Shown piece by piece: positions 57,640 to 64,000 of a DNA stretch of 64,000 nucleotides (position 1 is its first letter; every line of letters starts with the position of its first letter). The stretch lies in the NCBI RefSeq assembly GCF_034258515.1, contig NZ_CP139438.1, positions 496,001 through 560,000 of the forward strand, written 5' to 3'. The notes below the pieces were generated by a model, which had not been told where the DNA came from, searched no databases, and saw only the letters and a program-made list of their open reading frames with translations. This DNA comes from Pseudarthrobacter oxydans (GTDB lineage Bacteria; Actinomycetota; Actinomycetes; Actinomycetales; Micrococcaceae). A program made the position numbers and the translations under genes.

Positions 57640-60426
57640 ATGGCTGCCGACCCATCAGGAACGGCCGGGCAGGGACCCGGCCAACAGTCCGGGGACACCG
57701 CCCCTGCCTTGATCCTTCGCCTCAGCCAGGTGGACGGGAGCATGCTTCCACAGGTCGGAGGCAAGGCAGCCAACCTCGGTGAGCTGATAGCAGCCGGGTT
57801 GCCCGTGCCGGACGGGTTCTGCCTGACCACAGCGGCCTACCGGGAGGCCACCAGGACCGTGCAGGACGGCGCGCTCGCAGAGCTGGGCAGACTCCAGGCT
57901 GTCCTTCCCCCTGGAACGCCCGGCGGGACCACGGAACTTGCCGGGATGGCCGGCAAAGCACGCGAGTCCATCCGCGCCACCCCGGTTCCGCCGCGGATCG
58001 TTGCCGCCGTCGAGCAGGCATATGAGGCGCTGGGAAAAGCGGCTCCGGTGGCGGTAAGGTCCTCCGCCACGGCAGAGGACCTTCCGTTCGCGAGCTTCGC
58101 CGGGCAGCAGGATACCTACCTGAATGTCATAGGCATCGGCGCCGTCCTTGAGGCCGTGCGGGACTGTTGGGCATCCCTCTGGACAGACCGGGCAGTGGCC
58201 TACCGGGCCGCGCTGGGGATCAAGCCGCACGAAGTAGCCCTCGCCGTCGTGGTCCAGCGGATGGTTGACGCCCGGGCCGCCGGAGTGATGTTCACGGCCA
58301 ACCCACTGACCGGCAGGCGCCGGGAAGCTGTCATCGATGCTGCCCCGGGGCTCGGCGAAGCGGTGGTTTCGGGAGCGGTCAATCCGGACCACTATGTTGT
58401 GGACACCGAAATGTCCCGGGTCCTCGAGCGGAAACTGGGGGATAAACGCCTCATCGCCCGGCCCCTTCCCGGCGGCGGAACCGAGGTACGGGACATGCCG
58501 GGCCAAGCGGACGCAGCCAGCCTTACCGACGAACAGGCCATTGGGCTTGCAGCCCTGGGCATGCAGGCTGAAAGGCACTTCGGTTCGCCGCAGGACACCG
58601 AATGGGCCATCGACACCGGCGGGGCGCTCTGGCTGACGCAGTCGAGGCCCATCACCACACTTTTCCCGGTGCCGGAACGCCAGTCCGGAGGTGGAGGAAC
58701 CAGGGTGTACTTGTGCTTCAGCCTCGCCCAGGGCCTCACCCGCCCCCTCACTCCCATGGGCCTGGCTTCACTGCGGCTCGTTGCCTCCTCCGTGGCCAAA
58801 GCCGCAGGGTTCGCAGTCCCGGACCCCCGGCGCGGTCCACCACCGTATGCGGAGGCAGCCCAGCGACTCTACTTCGATCTCACAACGCCGGTCAGGAGCA
58901 GCGTGGGGCGGCGGCTCCTTCCACGGGTCTTCGACGTCATGGAAGCCAGGTCCGCCATGGTGCTGCGACAGGTCTTTGCGGACCCCCGGTTTTCGGTAAC
59001 CCGCAAGACCCCGCTCGGACTCCTGCGCCATGTCCTGCCGGCAGCGGTGCGGGCCCGCGTCCCCGAGGCCGTGCTCCGGGGACTGTTCCGGCCCAAGGCG
59101 GCGCTGCGCCGGCTGGACCGCTTCACCCGGCAATTCGCCGAGGATCTCGAATTGGAGGCCGGGGCGGGACCCATTCAGCGGCTCGACCATGCGGAGCGGC
59201 TCCTGGGCGGCCGGCTCTTTGCGGTGGTTCCCGCCATCCTGCCCTTGGCCGCGTTGGGATTCGCCATGCTGTGGCTGGCCGGAAAGCTCCTCGGCGGCCG
59301 GGACCGCTGGAAGGACCTGGAGAAGGTGCTTCGGGGCCTGCCGCGGAACGTGACCACGGAGATGGACCTGGACCTGTGGCGGCTTGCATCAGCAATCAGG
59401 GACGACCGCGAGTCACGCACGGCCTTGGCGGAAGGGCAGCCATCCGAACTGGCGGCGGAGTTCAGGGCCGGCAACCTCCCTGTCGTCCTGCACGCGGGCC
59501 TGGTGCGGTTCCTCGACCGCTACGGGCAGCGGGCCGTGGCCGAAATCGATGTGGGCATGCCCCGGTGGTCGGATGATCCCACGCACATCCTGGGTGTCCT
59601 TGCCAACTACCTGCGCCTCACTGATCCCGGCATGGCCCCGGACGTGCAGTTCAGCAGGGCGAGCGCCGAGGCAGAGGCCCAGGTGGAGCGCCTGGTTGCC
59701 GAGGCCCGGAGCCGCGGCAGGGTGCGCGCGCTGCTGGTTGCTGCCGCACTGCGCCGCACCAGGCTCTTCGCCGGGCTGCGGGAACTGCCCAAGTACCAAC
59801 TGGTCCTGGGCCTCGCCGAAGTACGCAGGCAGGTGGCCCACGTGGGAGCTGTGCTGGCATCCGCCGGCCAGTTGGAGCACCCGGACGATGTCTTCTTCCT
59901 CGATTTCGAGGAAGTCCGGCGTGCCCTGGACAGCGGGGACGCGAATGCAGCCAGCCAGCCGCGAAAGCTGCCCGGACTCGTCCTGGAACGGCGCGCCGCC
60001 TACGCCGGCGAACTTGGCCGGCGGCACGTCCCCAGGGTCCTGCTTTCGGACGGAACCGAGCCCGAAGTGCTCCATGCCCCGGCTGCCGGAGCGGCCGCCG
60101 GGGCCGGGAACGGCGCGCTGTCCGGCAGCCCCGCATCAGCGGGCTCGGCCACCGGTCCCGCCCGGGTAATTCTGGACCCCATGGGTGCCCGCCTTGAACC
60201 CGGGGAGATCCTGGTGGCGCCGTCCACCGACCCCGGATGGACCCCCTTGTTCCTGACTGCCGGCGGCCTGGTGATGGAAATGGGCGGGCCTAACTCGCAC
60301 GGTGCCGTGGTGGCCCGGGAGTACGGCATTCCCGCCGTGGTGGGCGTTGCGGAGGCCACCTCGCGGCTCGCCACCGGACAAAGAATAACGGTCGACGGCG
60401 GCGCTGGAACCGTCGTGCCCGCCTAG
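57640..60426 (+). CDS. PEP/pyruvate-binding-domain phosphotransferase (rifampin phosphotransferase-like)
   Basis: A protein of 928 residues. The N-terminal ATP-grasp domain has VGGKAANLGELIAAGLPVPD, PVAVRSSATAEDLPFASFAG and VQRMVDARAAGVMFTANPLT. A middle domain (about 350-790) follows, opening with SLAQGLTRPLTPMGLASLRL. The C-terminal swivelling domain has phosphoacceptor H887 in GGPNSHGAVVAREYGIPAVV. The three-part layout matches rifampin phosphotransferase (ATP + antibiotic to phospho-antibiotic + AMP + phosphate) and PEP-synthase relatives. Whether rifamycin is a substrate is untested. It follows a universal stress gene. Confidence 0.88.
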   Translation: MAADPSGTAGQGPGQQSGDTAPALILRLSQVDGSMLPQVGGKAANLGELIAAGLPVPDGFCLTTAAYREATRTVQDGALAELGRLQAVLPPGTPGGTTELAGMAGKARESIRATPVPPRIVAAVEQAYEALGKAAPVAVRSSATAEDLPFASFAGQQDTYLNVIGIGAVLEAVRDCWASLWTDRAVAYRAALGIKPHEVALAVVVQRMVDARAAGVMFTANPLTGRRREAVIDAAPGLGEAVVSGAVNPDHYVVDTEMSRVLERKLGDKRLIARPLPGGGTEVRDMPGQADAASLTDEQAIGLAALGMQAERHFGSPQDTEWAIDTGGALWLTQSRPITTLFPVPERQSGGGGTRVYLCFSLAQGLTRPLTPMGLASLRLVASSVAKAAGFAVPDPRRGPPPYAEAAQRLYFDLTTPVRSSVGRRLLPRVFDVMEARSAMVLRQVFADPRFSVTRKTPLGLLRHVLPAAVRARVPEAVLRGLFRPKAALRRLDRFTRQFAEDLELEAGAGPIQRLDHAERLLGGRLFAVVPAILPLAALGFAMLWLAGKLLGGRDRWKDLEKVLRGLPRNVTTEMDLDLWRLASAIRDDRESRTALAEGQPSELAAEFRAGNLPVVLHAGLVRFLDRYGQRAVAEIDVGMPRWSDDPTHILGVLANYLRLTDPGMAPDVQFSRASAEAEAQVERLVAEARSRGRVRALLVAAALRRTRLFAGLRELPKYQLVLGLAEVRRQVAHVGAVLASAGQLEHPDDVFFLDFEEVRRALDSGDANAASQPRKLPGLVLERRAAYAGELGRRHVPRVLLSDGTEPEVLHAPAAGAAAGAGNGALSGSPASAGSATGPARVILDPMGARLEPGEILVAPSTDPGWTPLFLTAGGLVMEMGGPNSHGAVVAREYGIPAVVGVAEATSRLATGQRITVDGGAGTVVPA

Positions 60427-60483
60427 CCCCCTGCGGGCCGCCCGGCACGTGTAGGGAGCGTTCCTGAGGCGTACCCTTGGATT

Positions 60484-61755
60484 ATGGGCTCCAAGGACGG
60501 AGACGGCCGGACAATGAGCGGCCGGTATGCGCTACCCGGACGCGGCGAGGTCGCGGGACGCGGCATGAACCGGTCCTTTCTGCGCTGGGTTCCTGCCGCG
60601 GCCGTCCCTGCAGTGATCGCGGCTGGGGTGCTGGTGGGATCCTTCCCGGCACGGGCCGGCGATCCCCTTCCTGAGAAGACCCCGGCCGAAGTGATCGCCC
60701 TGCTCGGTTCCCACACCGCGCACACTTTTTCGGGCACACTGGAACAGTCCTCGGACCTGGGGCTGCCGGAGTTGCCGGCAACCGGTCCTGCATCCGGGCC
60801 CGCCTCGGCCGGCGGGGCAGCGTCCGCGATCGAGTTCCTTACCGGCCGCCACACTGCACGGGTCTTCGTGGACGGCAAGGACAAAGCACGCGTCCAGGTA
60901 GTGGACCGGCTCGCGGAACGGGACATCATCCGGCGCGGCAGTGACGTCTGGTTCTACTCGTCCAAGGACAATACTGCGGCGCACCTGGCACTGCCGGCCC
61001 ATGCCAGCGACCTGCCGATGATGGACCCTGGCCATCAGCTTCCTGGCACTTCCCCCACTGATCATGTCCCGGACGGGATGCCCGTTCCGAAAACACCCCA
61101 GGAACTGGCAGGGAAATTCCTTGCCGCGGCGGACAGCTCAACTGCCGTGACAATCGGCCCTGACCTCAACGTTGCAGGCCGGCGCGCATACAACCTCGTC
61201 CTCGAGCCGCGCACGGAGGGAACACTTGTTGGCAAGGTAGCCATCGCCGTCGACGGGGAGAACGGCATGCCGCTCTCCGTGAAGGTCACCGCGCGCGGCG
61301 CGGAGGCGCCGGCGTTCAGCGCCGGATTCACCAGCCTCTCCCTGGAAGCCCCTGATGACGCCCTCTTCAGCTTCGTCCCGCCGCCGGGCAGCACGGTGAA
61401 GGAGCTGCAGCCCCCGCATCCCACGCGCTGGCCACTCAGCTCCGGGTTGCCCGGCAACCCCGGAATGCGCCTCACCCCGGACCAGCTCGTTGCCGATGTC
61501 CAGGGCAAGGCCCGGCCCTACCTGACGGGGTCGGGCTGGGAGACCGTGGTGAAACTTCCGGCAGGAACCGAAGCCGGAACAACCCTTAGCCAGGTGCTGG
61601 CGCAGAATCCGGTGCTGGCCCAGGCCGCCGTCGTTGTTCCTGGCGGGCGGGTGCTCTCCACTGCACTGTTCACCGTCCTGCTCACCGACGACGGCCGCAT
61701 CTATGCGGGCATGGTTCCGGCGGGCACACTGCAAGCCGCATCCTCGGCCCCGTGA
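60484..61755 (+). CDS. LolA/RseB-like lipoprotein-carrier-fold protein, secreted or membrane-anchored
   Basis: A protein of 423 residues. A cytosolic N-terminus of about 30 residues precedes a hydrophobic signal or anchor (WVPAAAVPAVIAAGVLVGSF, about 35-54) ending in PARAGDP, a possible cleavage site. The exported part has the pattern of LolA/MucB-RseB-like half-barrels: TFSGTLEQSSDLG, FVDGKDKARVQVVDRLAERD, GSDVWFYSSKDNTAAHLALP and VDGENGMPLSVKV. The domain binds lipophilic ligands. Its stop overlaps the GTG of an ABC ATPase gene (GTGA), so it probably hands over or senses a lipid moved by that transporter (inference). Confidence 0.85.
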   Translation: MGSKDGDGRTMSGRYALPGRGEVAGRGMNRSFLRWVPAAAVPAVIAAGVLVGSFPARAGDPLPEKTPAEVIALLGSHTAHTFSGTLEQSSDLGLPELPATGPASGPASAGGAASAIEFLTGRHTARVFVDGKDKARVQVVDRLAERDIIRRGSDVWFYSSKDNTAAHLALPAHASDLPMMDPGHQLPGTSPTDHVPDGMPVPKTPQELAGKFLAAADSSTAVTIGPDLNVAGRRAYNLVLEPRTEGTLVGKVAIAVDGENGMPLSVKVTARGAEAPAFSAGFTSLSLEAPDDALFSFVPPPGSTVKELQPPHPTRWPLSSGLPGNPGMRLTPDQLVADVQGKARPYLTGSGWETVVKLPAGTEAGTTLSQVLAQNPVLAQAAVVVPGGRVLSTALFTVLLTDDGRIYAGMVPAGTLQAASSAP

Positions 61756-62750
61756 CGGGCGCATCAGGGCTTCGTGGACCCTGGGCGTACGGCCTGACCA
61801 TCGAAACACGGGGATTGACAAAGCATTTCGGCCAGCAGGTAGCCGTGGACAGCCTGGATCTTGCCGTGCCGCCTGGTGCCGTCTTTGGCTTCCTGGGGCC
61901 CAATGGCTCCGGAAAGACAACCACCATACGGATGCTGCTGGGCCTCGCGGCCGCTTCCGCCGGCACGGTCAAACTGCTCGGAAAGGAGATGCCGGGCAGT
62001 TTCCAGGATGTCCTGCCGCGCGTTGGGGCGCTCGTGGAGGGGCCGGCCTTCTACCCGTTCCTGTCCGGAACGGCGAACCTGCACCGGCTCGATGCCGCAG
62101 GCCGGCACGCCGACCCCGCAACGCGAAAGGCAAGGGTGGGCACGGCGCTGGAACGGGTAGGGCTCAGCCATGCCGCCGGCAAGCGTGTCCATGCCTATTC
62201 GCTGGGCATGAAACAACGGCTGGGGATCGCCAACGCCCTGCTGTCGCCCCGCGAACTGCTGGTGCTGGATGAGCCCACCAACGGCCTGGACCCACAGGGC
62301 ACACGGGAAGTGCGGAACCTGGTACGGTCCCTGGCAGCTGACGGAACCACCGTTTTCGTCTCCAGCCACCTGCTGGCCGAGGTGGAACAGATCTGTACCC
62401 ATGCCGCCGTCATGAGTGCGGGCAGGCTCGTTGCCCAGGGTCCCCTTTCGGACCTGCGCCGGTCAGGCAGTTCGCGCATGCGCCTGGTGACCCCGGACGC
62501 GGGCCAGGCATCCACCGTCCTGGTCCGGCTGGGGCTGGCCCCGGAGGAAGGACCGCCCCAGCCGGACGGGCAGGTGCTGACGGCCGACCTTGCCCGCAAC
62601 GGCATCGGAGCGGCACACCCTGCCCCGGAGGAGCTGGTGGCCGCGCTGGTGCAGGCGGGCGTCCGGGTCCGCGGCTTTGCGGTGGAACGGGAGAGCCTCG
62701 AGGACCGGTTTGTCGCCTTGACCGGGGAGGGGTTCGATGTTGCCCAGTAG
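61752..62750 (+). CDS. ABC transporter ATP-binding protein
   Basis: A protein of 332 residues. Walker A is GPNGSGKTTTIRMLLGL (about 50-66), the signature is YSLGMKQRLGIANALL, Walker B is LLVLDEPTNGLDPQG and the switch histidine is in VFVSSHLLAEV. A C-terminal DUF4162-like extension of about 90 residues is typical of drug/lipid-export (DrrA/CcmA-type) ATPases. GTG 61752 overlaps the upstream stop. It overlaps the permease gene by 14 bases. Confidence 0.93.
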   Translation: MTGASGLRGPWAYGLTIETRGLTKHFGQQVAVDSLDLAVPPGAVFGFLGPNGSGKTTTIRMLLGLAAASAGTVKLLGKEMPGSFQDVLPRVGALVEGPAFYPFLSGTANLHRLDAAGRHADPATRKARVGTALERVGLSHAAGKRVHAYSLGMKQRLGIANALLSPRELLVLDEPTNGLDPQGTREVRNLVRSLAADGTTVFVSSHLLAEVEQICTHAAVMSAGRLVAQGPLSDLRRSGSSRMRLVTPDAGQASTVLVRLGLAPEEGPPQPDGQVLTADLARNGIGAAHPAPEELVAALVQAGVRVRGFAVERESLEDRFVALTGEGFDVAQ

Positions 62751-63633
62751 CGTGCCGGACCAGGACGTGCCGGACCAGGACCAGGAAACATCCGCCGGGG
62801 CCGTGGCGCCCCCGCGCGGAGCCGGCTGGTCTCTTCTCGGCTCGGAAATCGCGGTGCTGTTCCGGCGCCGGCGAACCTGGGCCCTGCTGCTGGCACTTGC
62901 CGCCATCCCGGTCCTGATTGCGGTGGCCGTCCGGGTCTCCTCGGCCGTTCCCCCCGGGCGGGGTCCGGCCTTCCTGGACCGCATTACGCAGAACGGCCTG
63001 TTCGTGGCGTTCACCGCCATGCTGGTGTCCGTCCCGCTTTTCCTGCCGCTCACGGTCGGGGTGGTGGCGGGCGACACCATCGCAGGCGAGGCAAACCTGG
63101 GAACGCTCAGGTACCTGCTGGTTGCCCCGACGGGCCGTGTCCGGCTGCTCCTGGTGAAATACGCCGGCGCGCTGGCCTTCTGCCTGACTGCGCCGGTCAC
63201 GGTGGCCCTCGCCGGGGCCGCCATCGGGGCAGCGCTTTTCCCTGTGGGGCCGGTGACCCTGCTGTCAGGGGACGTCATCCAGCCTTCGGAGGCCGCGCTC
63301 CGCCTCCTCCTGATCGCCGCATACCTGGCTGTCTCCCTGGCCGGGCTGTCCGCGATTGGGTTGTTCCTGTCCACCCTCACCGTGGTTCCGGTGGGTGCCA
63401 TGGCCGCCACGGTGGTGATCTCCGTGGTGTCCCAGGTCCTCGACCAACTGCCACAGCTCGAATGGCTGCACCCGTGGCTCTTCAGCCACTACTGGCTGGG
63501 CTTCGGGGACCTGCTCCGCCAGCCCGTACTGTGGGACTCGTTCGCCAGCAACGCACTGCTGCAGGCGGGATACGTGGCCGTGTTCGGCGCGCTCGCGTAC
63601 GGCCGGTTCGTCACCAAGGACGTCCTGAGCTAA
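62737..63633 (+). CDS. ABC-2 type transporter permease
   Basis: A protein of 298 residues with six hydrophobic segments: about 48-66, 92-112, 145-170, 190-215, 220-240 and 270-290. The hydrophilic N-terminus has a two-unit repeat (VPDQD twice) made by a 15-base tandem duplication. It is the membrane partner of the ATPase encoded upstream, overlapping it by 14 bases. The permease carries no extra domain. The transported substrate is unknown; the upstream LolA-like protein suggests a lipid or lipoprotein. Confidence 0.9.
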   Translation: MLPSSVPDQDVPDQDQETSAGAVAPPRGAGWSLLGSEIAVLFRRRRTWALLLALAAIPVLIAVAVRVSSAVPPGRGPAFLDRITQNGLFVAFTAMLVSVPLFLPLTVGVVAGDTIAGEANLGTLRYLLVAPTGRVRLLLVKYAGALAFCLTAPVTVALAGAAIGAALFPVGPVTLLSGDVIQPSEAALRLLLIAAYLAVSLAGLSAIGLFLSTLTVVPVGAMAATVVISVVSQVLDQLPQLEWLHPWLFSHYWLGFGDLLRQPVLWDSFASNALLQAGYVAVFGALAYGRFVTKDVLS

Positions 63634-63658
63634 CTGCGCGCCTTTGGTGGCGGCCGGC

Positions 63659-64000
63659 CTAGTAGCGCGCGGCGTACGGGTAGAGCTGCATCCCGGCCAT
63701 GGCGCTGAGCTGGGTCACCCCGATGCCCTCCTGCGGGTTCAGCGCGTGGACCACCTGCCCGTTCCCGAGGTAAATGGCTACATGGTAGAAGTTCGACGGC
63801 GAGCCCCACACCAGCAGGTCCCCGCGCCGTGCCTGGGAGAGGGGAACGTGCGTGGAGGCGGATGCGTACTGCTGTGCGGCCGTGCGCGGGAGGTTCTTTC
63901 CGGCGGCGGCGAACGCCGCCTGCACCAGGCCTGAGCAGTCAAAACCGTAGGGGCCGGTTCCGCCCCATTGGTAATAGTAGGGCGCGCCTACCTTCCCCAG
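63659..64000 (-). CDS. NlpC/P60 family cell-wall hydrolase, C-terminal part (cut by window edge)
   Basis: The last 113 codons of a gene that continues beyond the window. PYGFDCSGLVQAAFAAAG contains the catalytic Cys. RGDLLVWGSPSNFYHVAIYL contains the catalytic His, and VVHALNPQEGIGVTQLS carries the downstream region where the third polar residue lies. NlpC/P60 enzymes cut D-glutamyl-diamino-acid peptide bonds of peptidoglycan. The N-terminal part, probably with a signal peptide and wall-binding region, is not visible. It converges on the ABC permease gene with 25 bases between stops. Confidence 0.93.
   Translation of the reverse strand: MGKVGAPYYYQWGGTGPYGFDCSGLVQAAFAAAGKNLPRTAAQQYASASTHVPLSQARRGDLLVWGSPSNFYHVAIYLGNGQVVHALNPQEGIGVTQLSAMAGMQLYPYAARY

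Noticed and set aside
1..64000. CRISPR arrays, insertion sequences, attachment sites, replication origin
   Set aside because: No regularly spaced identical repeats, transposase or integrase motifs, DnaA-box clusters or tRNA-adjacent duplications were seen.

Overview
The window is a 64 kb piece of a high-GC chromosome. Gene content, codon use and short-overlap operons fit an aerobic soil actinobacterium, most likely Micrococcaceae close to Arthrobacter/Pseudarthrobacter (family-level inference only). I see no transposase, integrase, phage structural gene, tRNA, rRNA or CRISPR array, and no AT-rich island. It reads as resident chromosome, with metabolic operons alternating with stress genes.

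Layout. 0-8.7 kb holds small housekeeping and unknown genes: an EcsC-like protein, 5-oxoprolinase subunit PxpA, a DUF445 membrane protein, a glycerophosphodiesterase, the AzlCD exporter, a TetR regulator, a thiamine-binding protein and an O-methyltransferase. 8.8-12.6 kb is a tight stress-type unit: Dps, an acyl-CoA dehydrogenase homologue, a PIG-L deacetylase/methyltransferase fusion and a family 2 glycosyltransferase. 12.6-20 kb is an envelope/stress island: CsbD, a BrkB-type membrane protein, a three-gene amphipathic/holin-like/DUF3618 operon, a coiled-coil membrane protein and a SigB/SigF-type sigma factor. Several transcription units here, plus dps and the first gene of the window, are preceded by a shared TAAG-N4-CTTA inverted repeat.

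20.2-31.1 kb is the most striking locus: ten co-directional, mostly overlapping genes. They encode GmhA, GmhB and two full-length HldE proteins (all activities needed to make ADP-D-glycero-heptose), a family 9 (heptosyltransferase-type) glycosyltransferase, two further glycosyltransferases, a short-chain dehydrogenase, an aldehyde dehydrogenase and a spermidine-synthase-like protein. This set is typical of Gram-negative LPS inner core, yet the organism looks monoderm, so the locus probably builds an uncharacterised heptose-containing envelope glycan or glycolipid.

31-51.8 kb is catabolic: a LysR regulator facing an MHS transporter plus SDR, an HxlR/quinone-oxidoreductase pair, an amino-acid permease, the histidine-utilisation genes hutU and hutH behind an IclR regulator (hutG lies about 7 kb away, hutI is not here), and a tripartite tricarboxylate transporter (TctCBA) with a universal stress protein and a divergent CitA/DctS-type two-component system. 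52-64 kb carries an NhaP-type antiporter, an NCS2 purine permease, a CopC-like protein, a tandem universal stress protein next to a rifampin-phosphotransferase-like PEP-utilising enzyme, a LolA-like protein coupled to an ABC transporter, and the 3' end of an NlpC/P60 hydrolase gene.

Intergenic DNA contains many perfect or near-perfect hairpins. Most sit between convergent genes and look like terminators, but at least one family (core ATTGCTCCGTA) occurs twice in different contexts and looks like a dispersed palindromic repeat.
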